DNA from: T1Sed10-7 sp047921175 | Lineage (GTDB): Bacteria; Actinomycetota; Nitriliruptoria; Nitriliruptorales; Nitriliruptoraceae | DNA length: 13,742 bases | Direction: 5' to 3' | NCBI GenBank assembly: GCA_047921175.1 | Contig: JBLRWQ010000073.1 | Location: forward strand, 1-13,742 | Shown here: in pieces, positions 1-8,750 of the stretch | Position numbering within the stretch: the first letter of the stretch is position 1 | Layout: the number at the start of each line of letters is the position of its first letter | The notes under the pieces: generated by a model | What the model saw: the letters and a program-made list of their open reading frames with translations, nothing else | The model's database searches: none | Told to the model about the DNA's origin: nothing | Program-made: the position numbers and the translations under genes

Positions 1-1
1 C

Positions 2-1648
2 ACGGCCGGCGGGGTGCTGGTGCTCCTGGCCATGGTCGAGGTGGTCCATCGGGTCCGCGGCAGCGACGCCGGTAGCGCCCTCGACGGTCTGCTGCTCGCC
101 GTGGCCGGTTGGACCCTCGCCTGGCAGCTCCTGGTCGCGCCGAACAGCGCCCCCGGCTGGGCCGGGAGCGGCACCGAGGTGGCCGGCGGGCTGCAGATCC
201 TGCTCTACGCCGGCGTGTTCGGGTTGCTGCTGGGCACCGCCCATGCGCTCCCGAAGGGCAGCCGCACCGCCGCGCTGCTGCTCGCGGTCGGGATCAGTGC
301 CGCGCTCGGTGCCTTCCTCCTCGGTGCCATGAGCGAGGCTGCCGACGCCGCCACCCACTACGGGGGCCACCGCGCGCTGCTCGGCGCGGTCGCCAACCTG
401 GCCGCCGGCGCGGCCGCCCTCCATCCGTCCATGCGGGTCGTCGATCGGCGCTACCCGGCCCCGCCCGACACCTTCACCATCGGACGCTCGACCGCCGTCG
501 GCCTGGCCCTGCTGACACCACCGACGGTGCTGCTGGTCGCCGAGCTGCGCGGCTCGCCGATCGCGATCGTGAGCCTGGCCGCCACCTGGATGGTGCTGGT
601 CCCGGCTGTGGTCGCGAGGCTGCGGCTGTTCGGCCGCGGTCGTGACGAGGCACGCGAGCGGGCGGCGGCCACCGACCAGCGGCTGCAGGCGCTCGTGGCC
701 CACACCGCCGACCTCCTGCTCGTGATCGATCCCGACCTCGACCTCACGATCCGTTACGCGAGCCCGGCCGCGACCCGCCTCCTCGGCTTCGAGCCGGCAC
801 AGCTCGAGGGCCGCTCCGTGCTCGACCTGCCCTGTGACGATGCGACGATCCTGCCGGGCCTGCTGCTGGACGAGGAGGTGCTGCCGCGACGCACGGACGT
901 CCCCCTGTGGCACGCCGACGGCTCGCGTCGCTGGCTCGAGGCCACCGCGGACACCACGACCGACCTCGAGGGGCCGGCGCTGGTGCTGACCCTCAGCGAC
1001 GTGACGGAACGCAAGCAGGACGAGCTGCGCTGGGTCGAGGCCGCGCACCGCGACGCCCTGACGGGGTTGCTCAACCGGCGGGGGATCGAGCACGAGCTCG
1101 AGCAGGAGCTCCAGGAACTCGCCACCAAGGGGGGTGGCTTCGGGGTCCTGCTGTGCGACCTCGACGGGTTCAAGGCCGTCAACGACCACGCGGGGCACGC
1201 GGCGGGCGACCACGTCCTGCAGCACGTCGGCGCCAGGTTCGCCGGGGTGCTGCGGGACGGGGATGCGATCGGGCGGCTCGGCGGGGACGAGTTCGTGGTC
1301 ATCTGCCGCGGCACCGGGACCGAGCGCGAGCTCCGGCACGTCGCCCACCGGCTCCTCTCCGTCCTCGAGGAGCCGATCACCTCCGATGGTGTCTCCCACC
1401 GGGTCGGGGTCAGCGTCGGCATCGCGGTCGCCTCCGCCTCCGACGGCTCCGTCGGACGGCTGCTGCGCCGGGCCGACGTCGCGCTGTACGACGCCAAGTC
1501 CGCGGGCAAGGGCCGGGTCGCCGCGGAGCTCGTTCCTGGTGCGCCCGCCGACCCCATCGCCGCTCCGATCCCGCGCGATGCCGCCGCGGCCGACGCACGT
1601 GCGTCCGCACCTCCGGACCCGCCCGCAGCGGTGCCGGCGCTCGGCTGA
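2..1648 (+). CDS. Membrane-bound PAS-GGDEF diguanylate cyclase (5' partial)
   Basis: Predicted to make cyclic di-GMP from two GTP at the inner face of the membrane. The frame is open to the left edge, so the true start is outside the window; residue numbers here count from the GTG at 14. Residues about 1-205 hold some six hydrophobic segments (about 23-43, 59-79, 84-105, 119-137, 158-178, 182-203). A PAS domain follows (about 222-335), then a GGDEF domain (about 340-505). The active-site motif GGDEF is intact at 423-427 and the metal-binding DLDGFK lies near 382. An RxxD inhibitory site (RDGD, 414-417) sits exactly five residues before GGDEF, so product feedback is expected. The last 35 residues are Ala/Pro-rich and look disordered. 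No EAL domain follows. The membrane part probably senses something unknown. Function is firm from motifs; signal and target are unknown. Confidence 0.92.
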   Translation, partial: TAGGVLVLLAMVEVVHRVRGSDAGSALDGLLLAVAGWTLAWQLLVAPNSAPGWAGSGTEVAGGLQILLYAGVFGLLLGTAHALPKGSRTAALLLAVGISAALGAFLLGAMSEAADAATHYGGHRALLGAVANLAAGAAALHPSMRVVDRRYPAPPDTFTIGRSTAVGLALLTPPTVLLVAELRGSPIAIVSLAATWMVLVPAVVARLRLFGRGRDEARERAAATDQRLQALVAHTADLLLVIDPDLDLTIRYASPAATRLLGFEPAQLEGRSVLDLPCDDATILPGLLLDEEVLPRRTDVPLWHADGSRRWLEATADTTTDLEGPALVLTLSDVTERKQDELRWVEAAHRDALTGLLNRRGIEHELEQELQELATKGGGFGVLLCDLDGFKAVNDHAGHAAGDHVLQHVGARFAGVLRDGDAIGRLGGDEFVVICRGTGTERELRHVAHRLLSVLEEPITSDGVSHRVGVSVGIAVASASDGSVGRLLRRADVALYDAKSAGKGRVAAELVPGAPADPIAAPIPRDAAAADARASAPPDPPAAVPALG

Positions 1649-1673
1649 GCAGCCCCGCGGCACCTCGGCCGGG

Positions 1674-1679
1674 TAGCGT
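1674..1679 (+). promoter_or_regulatory. Candidate -10 element before the MutS-like pair
   Basis: TAGCGT lies in the 63-bp gap after the cyclase stop, 32 nt before the GTG at 1712. The same hexamer precedes two other genes in this window. No convincing -35 is visible. If real, the MutS-like genes have their own promoter and are not simply read through from the cyclase gene. Confidence 0.35.
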
Positions 1680-1696
1680 GCTCGAGGTTGGCGAAC

Positions 1697-1704
1697 GGGA
1701 GGAG
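1697..1704 (+). promoter_or_regulatory. Ribosome binding site that sets the start of the first MutS-like gene
   Basis: GGGAGGAG lies about 8 nt before GTG 1712. The in-frame TTG at 1688 is upstream of this site and has no such sequence before it, so GTG 1712 is preferred. Confidence 0.6.
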
Positions 1705-1711
1705 CGGCGGG

Positions 1712-3268
1712 GTGCACGACGGCGACGCCTCGACGCCTGACCACGCCTTCGCGGGTCTGCTCGCCCCACCGGGGACGACCACCTCGACGCCCGTGCCACC
1801 GCTGTCGGACGCCGCGGCCCGCGACCTGCAGCTCGACCGGCCCTTCGCGGCGATGGCCGAGGGGGTGCCGTGGCTGACCGAGCGCTACGCCACCCCGTGC
1901 ACGGATCTCGAGGTGATCCGCTACCGGCAGGCCATCAGCCGTGACCTCGAGCGCGCCGAGGTGGCTGAGGTGTTCGCCAGGTTCGTCGCCAGCTTCCGCG
2001 CCGTGCGCCGCCGCCTGGAGGCGCTCGGGAACGTGCCCACGGCGCTCGTCTCGCAGGCCCGTCTGCTGGCGGCGGTCCACCGGTACGTGGAGGCGGTCAG
2101 CGCGTTCGCGGCGGACCTCGACGGCCTGCAGCTGGAGGCAGCGGGGCTGCAGGCGTGCCGCCAGGCCGTCGCCGCCCTGGTCGCCGGAGAACGCTTCACC
2201 CGGCTGGCCGCCGACGCCGAGCGGGTGCAGGCCGGCCTGGACGCGATCACCTTCACGGTGCGGATCCAGGGCAGCCGGGTCACCGTCGACGCCGACCGGG
2301 GCGAGCCCGACCTGACCGACGAGGTCGCCGCCACCTTCGCCCGCTACCGGACCGAGCCACTGCCTCCCGCCGTCCCGCCCGAGCCCGACACCGGCGTCGA
2401 CCAGGTCGCTGCGAAGGTGCTCGCGGTCGTGGCGGAGCTGGAGCCCGAGCCCTTCGCCGCCCTGGCCGCCTTCGCCCACGACCACCAGCAACCGGTCGAC
2501 CCGCTGGTGGACGACCTGGCACGTGACGCCCCCTTCTACCTCGCCTACCACGCGCACCTGGAGCGGCTGCGTGCCGCCGGGCTGCCGTTCGCCTACCCGG
2601 ACCTGGTCGGGCCCGCCGACGCGTGCGGCGCCGAGGGCGCGTACGACCTCGCCGTCGCCCGCAAGCTCGTCGCGGACGGGCAGCCCGTGGTGGCCAACGC
2701 CTGGACGCTCACCCCGCCGGAGCGGCTGCTGGTGGTCACGGGTGCGAACCAGGGGGGCAAGACCACCTTCGCGCGGGCCTTCGGGCAGGTCCACCACCTC
2801 GCCAGCCTGGGGCTGCCCGTCCCGGCCCGCTCCGCGCGCATCGGGCTGCACGACCGCGTGCTGACCCACTTCGACCGACAGGAGCAGGTCACCAGCCTGC
2901 ACGGCAAGCTCGAGGACGAGCTGCTGCGGGTCCGCGACGTCCTGGAGCACGCCACGTCGGACAGCGTGCTGCTGCTCAACGAGACGTTCAGCTCCACCAC
3001 CCTGCAGGACGCCCGCGAGCTCGGGACCGCCGTGCTGCGCGAGCTCGAGCGCCGGGGGCTGCGCGCGGTGTTCGTGACCTTCGTGGACGAGCTGACGGAG
3101 GTCGGCGCGGCCACGGTGTCCATGGTCGCCGGGGTGCGCGACGACGACCCCACCGCGCGGACGTTCCGGGTGGAGCGCCGCCCACCCGACGGGCTCGCCC
3201 ACGCGGTCGCGCTCGCGGAGCGCTACGGGCTGACCTACCAGGCGCTGGTCGATCAGGTGCGCCGATGA
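1712..3268 (+). CDS. MutS-like ATPase, first of a tandem pair
   Basis: Protein of 518 residues related to the C-terminal (core plus ATPase) half of MutS. The N-terminal 300 residues look helical. They lack the mismatch-reading domain with its Phe-x-Glu motif and are not long enough for full MutS (about 850 residues). The ATPase has a MutS-style Walker A, GANQGGKTT (Lys350), and a Walker B-like LLLNETF, in which the usual Asp is Asn423, followed by Glu424. A GKLEDEL segment lies between them. The H-loop, ATH in MutS, reads VTFVDEL here, so the histidine is missing. The stop overlaps the next gene's start by the ATGA arrangement, so the two products are probably made together and may form a heterodimer. 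Automatic annotation would say mismatch repair protein MutS. ATPase and DNA-related role are likely, but a true mismatch repair role is doubtful because the recognition domain is absent. Confidence 0.85.
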   Translation: MHDGDASTPDHAFAGLLAPPGTTTSTPVPPLSDAAARDLQLDRPFAAMAEGVPWLTERYATPCTDLEVIRYRQAISRDLERAEVAEVFARFVASFRAVRRRLEALGNVPTALVSQARLLAAVHRYVEAVSAFAADLDGLQLEAAGLQACRQAVAALVAGERFTRLAADAERVQAGLDAITFTVRIQGSRVTVDADRGEPDLTDEVAATFARYRTEPLPPAVPPEPDTGVDQVAAKVLAVVAELEPEPFAALAAFAHDHQQPVDPLVDDLARDAPFYLAYHAHLERLRAAGLPFAYPDLVGPADACGAEGAYDLAVARKLVADGQPVVANAWTLTPPERLLVVTGANQGGKTTFARAFGQVHHLASLGLPVPARSARIGLHDRVLTHFDRQEQVTSLHGKLEDELLRVRDVLEHATSDSVLLLNETFSSTTLQDARELGTAVLRELERRGLRAVFVTFVDELTEVGAATVSMVAGVRDDDPTARTFRVERRPPDGLAHAVALAERYGLTYQALVDQVRR

Positions 3269-4788
3269 GGATCCGGCTCCTACACCCCGACCATCACCTC
3301 GACCTCGACACCGAGGTGGTGGCCCACGCCGAGGACCTGACCGAGGACCTCGGGCTGGACGTGGTGCTCGATGCGATGGCCGGTCGCGACCGGCGGGTGC
3401 GCACCGCGGCCCGCCGGGTCCTGCTCGCCCCGCCCGACGACGCCGAGGTGGTGCGCCGCCGCCAGGGTGCGGTGGCCGACGCACTCGCCGTCCCCGACAC
3501 CGTCCGGGAGCTGTACCGGGTCGTGACCCAGGGGCTGGAGGCCGCGCAGCGCTCCTCCGTCGGGTTGTTCCGCGACGCCCCCGATCCGCTGGTGCGGCGG
3601 GGGGTGGAGCGCCTCGGGGTGTACGTCGAGGTGCTGCGGCGGGTGCGTCGCCTGCTGGAGGCCGCCCGGCCCGAGGTCCGCTCCGAGGCGTTCACCGGCC
3701 TGGTCGCCGATGCCGTCGCGACCTTCGACGAGCCACACCTGCAGGAGATCGAGCGCCACCTCGACGCGCTCAGCTTCCCGCGTGGGGTGCAGTTCCGGGC
3801 CCGGGTCGGCCGTGGTGGGCTACCGACCGACCACGTGCTGCAGCGGCCCCGCGACAGCGGCTGGCTGTCGCGTGCCTGGGAGCGCTCCGGTGGCAGCGCG
3901 TCGTTCGAGCTGGCCGAGCGGGACGACGCCGGGCTCGACGCCCTCGTCCGGTGGCGGGACCAGGCGCTCGCGCCGGTCGCGACGGTGCTGGTGCAGGCCG
4001 GGCAGGATCTCGAGGAGCTCCTCACCGAGCTGCGTGACGAGCTGGCGGTGCTGCTCGCCGCGGTCAACCTCCACACCCGGCTGCAGGCTGCGGGGCAGCC
4101 GGTCTGCCTGCCGGAGGTGGTCGACGTGGACGCCGATGGCCCCTGGCCGGTGCTGACCGCCGAGGGGCTCGTCGACCCGGCGCTGGCGCTGACCCTGCAC
4201 GGTGAGGTGGTCGGCAACGACCTCTCTCTGGATGCGGCCGCGCTGACGCTGATCACCGGCGCCAACCAGGGCGGCAAGTCCACCCTGCTGCGGAGCCTCG
4301 GGACCGCCCAGCTGCTCCTGCAGGCCGGCATGCCGGTGCCGGCCGTGCGGTACCGCGGCCAGCCCGTCGGAGCGGTCCACACCCACTTCGGGCGGGAGGA
4401 GGACCGCGACCTGGCCCGCGGCAAGCTGGAGGAGGAGCTCGAGCGGATGCGACGCACCGCGGAGACGCTGCGCTCGGGGGACCTGCTGCTGCTCAACGAG
4501 TCCTTCGCCGCGACGAACGAGCGGGAGGGCTCGGAGCTGGCCTTCGGGGTGATCCGCGGCTGTCTCGACGCCGGCGTGCGGGTCGTCGCCGTCACCCACC
4601 TGTTCGAACTGGCCGACCGCCTGCATCGCACCGAGCCGGAGCGCGGGGCGTTCCTCCGGGCGGAGCGCGAGGACGACGGGGGCCGGACCTTCCGGGTCAC
4701 GCCGGGACCGCCGTTGCCGACCAGCTTCGGGCAGGACCTCTACCGCCGCATCCTGGGCGAGGATCCCACGCCGCCCGACCGCGCGTAG
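3265..4788 (+). CDS. MutS-like ATPase, second of a tandem pair
   Basis: Protein of 507 residues, paralogous to the preceding gene and starting inside its stop codon (ATG 3265, TGA 3266-3268), which implies translational coupling. The N-terminal 310 residues look mainly helical, like the MutS lever/core region, with no mismatch-binding or connector domain. Walker A is GANQGGKST (Lys338). Walker B is LLLLNESF with Asn411 where classical MutS has Asp, then Glu412. The segment GKLEEEL replaces the classical STFMVEM signature. The H-loop VTHLFEL keeps its histidine, unlike the partner. A FAATNEREGSEL stretch follows Walker B and is shared, as far as I recall, with MutS-related proteins of other bacteria. 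The asymmetric pair suggests one full and one degenerate ATP site in a heterodimer, by analogy with MSH2-MSH6; that is inference. Substrate and pathway are unknown. Confidence 0.87.
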   Translation: MRIRLLHPDHHLDLDTEVVAHAEDLTEDLGLDVVLDAMAGRDRRVRTAARRVLLAPPDDAEVVRRRQGAVADALAVPDTVRELYRVVTQGLEAAQRSSVGLFRDAPDPLVRRGVERLGVYVEVLRRVRRLLEAARPEVRSEAFTGLVADAVATFDEPHLQEIERHLDALSFPRGVQFRARVGRGGLPTDHVLQRPRDSGWLSRAWERSGGSASFELAERDDAGLDALVRWRDQALAPVATVLVQAGQDLEELLTELRDELAVLLAAVNLHTRLQAAGQPVCLPEVVDVDADGPWPVLTAEGLVDPALALTLHGEVVGNDLSLDAAALTLITGANQGGKSTLLRSLGTAQLLLQAGMPVPAVRYRGQPVGAVHTHFGREEDRDLARGKLEEELERMRRTAETLRSGDLLLLNESFAATNEREGSELAFGVIRGCLDAGVRVVAVTHLFELADRLHRTEPERGAFLRAEREDDGGRTFRVTPGPPLPTSFGQDLYRRILGEDPTPPDRA

Positions 4789-4790
4789 GT

Positions 4791-4803
4791 CCGCCGCAGG
4801 CGG
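4791..4803. terminator. Possible short hairpin between convergent genes
   Basis: CCGCC-GCA-GGCGG forms a perfect 5-bp stem with a 3-nt loop in the 23-bp gap between two convergent stop codons (4788 and 4812). There is no T-run on either strand, so this is a weak bidirectional terminator candidate at best. Confidence 0.3.
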
Positions 4804-4811
4804 GGGCTCGA

Positions 4812-7800
4812 TCAGCCGCAGGGGGGGTCGTACGGCCGGTCACGCAGGTGGATGCGCCACTCGTCGGTGGTGATGCCATCCGCCACCCGGCTGCAGATCC
4901 GCGCCGCGGCGGCCTCCTCGTCGAGGTTCCACAGCCAGACCTGCCCGGCGGCACCGGCAGCGGCCAGCCGCTGCCCGTCGGGGTGGAAGGTGGTCGTGTA
5001 GATCGGGCTCGCCCCGGTGTCCAGGACGGCGAGTTCCCGCGGCGCGGCCGGCTCGCTCACGTCCCAGACCCACACCCGCCCGTCCACCACGGCCCCGGCC
5101 AGGCGTGCTCCGTCCGCGTTCCAGCTCAGGTCGTAGATCCGGCCCGAGGGACCCCCGATGGGCCCGCCGACGCGCGCGGGCGCGGCCGGGTCCGCGAGGT
5201 CCCAGACCACCACCTCGGCGTCCGTCCCGGACGTGGCGAGCAACCGACCGTCGGGGGAGAAGGCCAGCCCGTACGCCTCGCTCGAGAAGGCCTCGAGCCG
5301 GCCCAGGTCGCGGGGTGCGGTCGGGTCGGCGAGGTCGACCAGGTAGACGTGGTTGTCGGCACTGGCCACGGCCAGCAGCTGCCCGTCGGGGCGCAGCGCG
5401 AGGTTGAGCACGATCTCGGTCGGTGCGTCCGCCTGGGCGAGAAGCTCCGGCGCTGCGGGGTCGTCCAGCGACCAGATGCGGACCTGGGTGTCGACCCCGC
5501 CGGCGAGCAGGAAGCGGCCGTCCGGGGTGAAGGTCACGGTCTCCACCAGGGCGTCGCTGCCTCCCAGTGGATCGCCCAGCTGCCGCGGCGCTGCCGGGTC
5601 GGTGATCTCCAGCAGCACCACCTCGCCGGTCAGGGTCCCCTGGGCGAGCAGCCGGCCGTCGGGCGAGAGGGCACCGCCACCGCTGAAGACGGGGCCGTCC
5701 GTGGGTGAGGGGATCGCCGGCGTGAGCGCATCGGGCGGGCCGCCACGACGGACGTCCCAGAGCCCGGTCGACCCACCGGCGAACGCGGCCATCCGTGCGC
5801 CGTCGTCACTGAACCCCACCCCCCAGATCCGTCCCGGCAGCCGGCTCGGGACGGCGGCGGCGAGGTCCCACAGGCGGGCATGCCCGTCCACGCCCGCGCT
5901 CAGCAGCGTGTCGGGTGCGACCGTGAAGGCGACGCTGGTCAGGCCGGCCGGGTGCGGGATCGAGGTCAGCAGGGTCCAGTCGTCGCGCTCCCACAGCCGC
6001 AGCTGCCCGTCGGAGCTCCCGACGGCGAGGTGGCGGCCGTCGGGCGAGAAGGACAGCGCGTTGATCCAGCTGTCGAAGCCGGCGTCCGGGATCTCGACCG
6101 GTGTCGGTGGGGCCGCGGTGAGGTCGTAGGCGTGGACGGTGCCGGCCCGCGAGCCGGCGACCAGGAGCTGGCCATCGGGCGCGAACCCGACGCTGAGGAC
6201 CGATCGGTCGGTCGGGACCAGCGTGGCGGTGAGCTGCGGATCGGCGGGCGCGGTCACGTCCCAGAGCAGGACCTCGCCGAGCTCGGTCCCGACCGCGATG
6301 CTGGCGCCATCCGGGCCGTGGGCCACGGACCACGTGATGTCGTCCGCGGGCAGCAACGGCAGGGGCCGCGGATCGCTCGGGTCGGTGAGGTCGAAGCGGA
6401 AGGCACCGTCACCGAGGCCGACCGCCACCAGTTCACGTCCGTTGGGCGCGATCGACAGGCCCTGGATCGGCCCCTCGGGTCCGGTCAGCTCCGGACCGAC
6501 CGGGCGGGGGTCGCTCGGGTCGGTCACGTCCCACAGGGTGATCCGGGCGGCGGTGTCCCCGACGGCGAGCAACGTCGCGTCGGGTGCCAGTGCCAAGGCG
6601 TAGATCTCCAGGGTCGTGTCGTCGAGCTCCACGAGTCCGGCCCGCTCGAGCGACCCGCCCGGTCCGTCGGCCACCAGCAGCTGCACGTGGGCGTCGGCGG
6701 AGCTGCCCAGCGCGAGCAGCCTGCCGTCGGGGCTCGCGACCATGGCGGTGGACCCGGGCCCACCGAGGATCCGTGCCCCCTGCGGGGCGATGGCGGCGTC
6801 CAGCAGGGTGGCCCGCGCCTCGCTGGTCGGCGCGACCTGGAAGCCGGCGACGGCCAGCTCGGCGGCCAGGGACGGGTCGGTCTCCGCGAGACGCTCGACC
6901 GTCACCGCGAGCTCGCGTGACAGCGCCTCGTCGCGCGCGAGGAGGGCGTCGGACCTCGCAGCAGCGGCGACCACGGCGAGCGTGCCGGCGAGGACCGCGA
7001 AGATCGTGGTGACCGCGACCAGGAGGCGCAGTCGACGGGTGCGGTGCCGCTCCGCGGCGACCTGCTCCTCGGCATGCACGACGCTGGCATCGAGGAACGC
7101 CCGCTCCGTCGTGGTCAGCTGCAACCGCTCCGACCGTAGCTCCGGTCGGGTGCCCGGCTCGTCGCCACCGCCAGCGTTGCCGGTCACGGCACGCATCGCG
7201 TCGAGGAGGACGCCGCGGGCCAGCGCCGACGGGTCGCGCCCACTGTCGACCCACAGCTGGGTGGCCTCGGCGATGCGCCGGTGCAGCCGGATGGCGTCGC
7301 GGTCCTCCTCGATCCAGCCCTGCAGCCGCGGCCAGGCCGCGAGCAGGGCCTCGTGCGTGATCTCCAGGGTCGTGGCGTGGGCCGTGAGGAGCCGCGCTGC
7401 GATCAGCGGCTCGAGCAGGTCGGTGACGTCCGCGTCGTCGTCCGGGTGCAGCAGCCCCTGGAGCTCGTCGTAGGTCGCGACCCGCCGCGTCGCGAGGGTG
7501 CCGTTCTCCACGTGCACGAGCCGGACGAGGACCTGGCGGATCAGGGCCTGCTGGGCGGGATCAGCGTGGGAGAAGACCGCCTCGGCGGTGCGTTCCACCG
7601 CGCCGCGGACCCCGCCGGCCGCCTCGTAGTCGGCCACGGTCAGGCGGCGGCCCGTGGCGCGTCGGTAGGTCTCGAGCAGGGCGTGCGACAGCAGCGGCAG
7701 CGCACCGACGTCGTGCTGGCCGGCCATCGAGGACGCCGGCACGAAGTCGCGCAGGAGCAGGGCGACCAGGTCGTCGTCCAGCGTGACCCCGATCTGCCGG

Positions 7801-8681
7801 GCCGGTTCCACGATGGCCCGCCGGAGCTCGTCGCGCTCCATCGGGCCGACCAGGACCTGCGCGTCCTCGAGGGTCTCACCGAGGAGGCCGGTGGCGACCA
7901 GATCCGCGTAGAAGTCGATCCGCAGCGTCAGCACGGCGGCGTGCGGCCGCTCGGCATCGGCCGCGCAGAGCGCGTGCAAGCGGGTGAGGAAGCGGGCCTG
8001 GTCCTCGTCGTCCCGGCGGGCGGTGAACAGTTCCTCGGCCTGGTCGACCAGGAGCACCGGCGGCGGCCCCGCGTCTGCGGTCGCCACCTCGGCGCACGCA
8101 GCCGTGAGCCGACCGGTCGGGTCGGTCCCGGGGCTGAGGTCCGCGACCTGGTGGCCACGGTCCTCCAGGACGGGGCGGATGCCCGCGTGCAGGAGCGAGG
8201 ACTTGCCCGACCCGGACGCGCCGACCAGGACCAGCAGGTTCGTCCGGTCCGGATCCGCCAGCCGGGCGAGGAACCGGCTCATGATCCGGTCCCGCAGCGC
8301 CTCGCGGCCGAAGAAACGGCTGGCGTCGTCGCGGGAGAAGGGCTCGAGGCCGAGGTAGGGCGCCGGGCCGTCGACGGGGCGTAGGGCGTCGGTTCGCAGC
8401 CGAGTGAGCAGGTCGACCCAGGGCCCGACATCGCTGACGCCGAACTCGTGCAGCAGGGCGGCGAAGGTCGGGTACTGGGCCGGGAACGGCAGGTTGTCCG
8501 CGCGGCACCAGCCGCTCAGCGTCGACGGGCTCGAACCGACCGCACCGGCCAGGTCCCGGAGGCTTCGACCGGACCGTTGCCGCAGCGCGGTGAGGACGGT
8601 ACCCAGCTCCGCGCGCGACCGGATGGCCGAGGGCGGCAGCAGACCGGGCTCGGGGCGCTCGGGGCGCTCAGCGGCGGACAT
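4812..8681 (-). CDS. HTH - nSTAND NTPase - membrane - WD40 repeat protein
   Basis: A 1289-residue signalling-type protein. Residues about 22-65 form an XRE-like helix-turn-helix (LRDLAGAVGSSPSTLSGW). An nSTAND-type P-loop NTPase follows from about 107 to 520, opening with YLGLEPFSRDDASRFFGRE. Its Walker A is GASGSGKSS (Lys160) and its Walker B is VLLVDQAEE (Asp213). A basic stretch and one hydrophobic segment at about 550-574 come next, then a short helical region. About 640-1260 holds 14 WD40-like blades by my count (SPDGRLLA...LWDV type), enough for two seven-bladed propellers. Positive charge before the membrane segment predicts NTPase inside and propellers outside. The only cysteines after the membrane are Cys1263 and Cys1288, fitting a disulfide-closed tail. 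Such architectures are common in actinobacteria but have no settled function; scaffold, sensor or defence roles are all possible. The start is ATG 8681; no Shine-Dalgarno precedes it. Confidence 0.9.
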   Translation of the reverse strand: MSAAERPERPEPGLLPPSAIRSRAELGTVLTALRQRSGRSLRDLAGAVGSSPSTLSGWCRADNLPFPAQYPTFAALLHEFGVSDVGPWVDLLTRLRTDALRPVDGPAPYLGLEPFSRDDASRFFGREALRDRIMSRFLARLADPDRTNLLVLVGASGSGKSSLLHAGIRPVLEDRGHQVADLSPGTDPTGRLTAACAEVATADAGPPPVLLVDQAEELFTARRDDEDQARFLTRLHALCAADAERPHAAVLTLRIDFYADLVATGLLGETLEDAQVLVGPMERDELRRAIVEPARQIGVTLDDDLVALLLRDFVPASSMAGQHDVGALPLLSHALLETYRRATGRRLTVADYEAAGGVRGAVERTAEAVFSHADPAQQALIRQVLVRLVHVENGTLATRRVATYDELQGLLHPDDDADVTDLLEPLIAARLLTAHATTLEITHEALLAAWPRLQGWIEEDRDAIRLHRRIAEATQLWVDSGRDPSALARGVLLDAMRAVTGNAGGGDEPGTRPELRSERLQLTTTERAFLDASVVHAEEQVAAERHRTRRLRLLVAVTTIFAVLAGTLAVVAAAARSDALLARDEALSRELAVTVERLAETDPSLAAELAVAGFQVAPTSEARATLLDAAIAPQGARILGGPGSTAMVASPDGRLLALGSSADAHVQLLVADGPGGSLERAGLVELDDTTLEIYALALAPDATLLAVGDTAARITLWDVTDPSDPRPVGPELTGPEGPIQGLSIAPNGRELVAVGLGDGAFRFDLTDPSDPRPLPLLPADDITWSVAHGPDGASIAVGTELGEVLLWDVTAPADPQLTATLVPTDRSVLSVGFAPDGQLLVAGSRAGTVHAYDLTAAPPTPVEIPDAGFDSWINALSFSPDGRHLAVGSSDGQLRLWERDDWTLLTSIPHPAGLTSVAFTVAPDTLLSAGVDGHARLWDLAAAVPSRLPGRIWGVGFSDDGARMAAFAGGSTGLWDVRRGGPPDALTPAIPSPTDGPVFSGGGALSPDGRLLAQGTLTGEVVLLEITDPAAPRQLGDPLGGSDALVETVTFTPDGRFLLAGGVDTQVRIWSLDDPAAPELLAQADAPTEIVLNLALRPDGQLLAVASADNHVYLVDLADPTAPRDLGRLEAFSSEAYGLAFSPDGRLLATSGTDAEVVVWDLADPAAPARVGGPIGGPSGRIYDLSWNADGARLAGAVVDGRVWVWDVSEPAAPRELAVLDTGASPIYTTTFHPDGQRLAAAGAAGQVWLWNLDEEAAAARICSRVADGITTDEWRIHLRDRPYDPPCG

Positions 8682-8687
8682 ACGACC

Positions 8688-8693
8688 AGGCTA
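8688..8693 (-). promoter_or_regulatory. Candidate -10 element, leaderless start of the nSTAND gene
   Basis: On the minus strand TAGCCT is followed by 6 nt and then ATG 8681. This is the spacing expected when the transcript starts at or next to the start codon. The lack of any Shine-Dalgarno before this ATG fits a leaderless mRNA, which is common in actinobacteria. No clear -35 is seen. Confidence 0.45.
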
Positions 8694-8750
8694 GTGGCCC
8701 GGTGCGTCGTGCCCGGACCGTGCGACGTCGACCGACCTCACGGTGGTGCT

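Noticed and set aside
2623..3264. Upstream extension of the second MutS-like gene
   Set aside because: The extension overlaps the first ATPase gene and is Arg/Ala/Gly low-complexity; the ATG at 3265 overlapping the stop is the natural start.
3294..4700. Long minus-strand open frame opposite the second MutS-like gene
   Set aside because: Its product is Ser/Arg/Thr low-complexity typical of an antisense shadow in GC-rich DNA, while the plus strand encodes clear ATPase motifs.
1712..4788. Canonical mismatch repair MutS role
   Set aside because: Neither protein has the N-terminal mismatch-recognition domain, both are about 60% of normal MutS length, and no mutL is present.
2..4788. A c-di-GMP signalling operon linking the cyclase with the MutS-like pair
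   Set aside because: A 63-bp gap with its own promoter-like hexamer separates them and no c-di-GMP binding motif was seen in the ATPases.
4812..8681. Calling the nSTAND-WD40 protein an antiphage Avs-type defence gene
   Set aside because: No nuclease or other effector domain is visible, there are no defence genes nearby, and the domain order differs from Avs.
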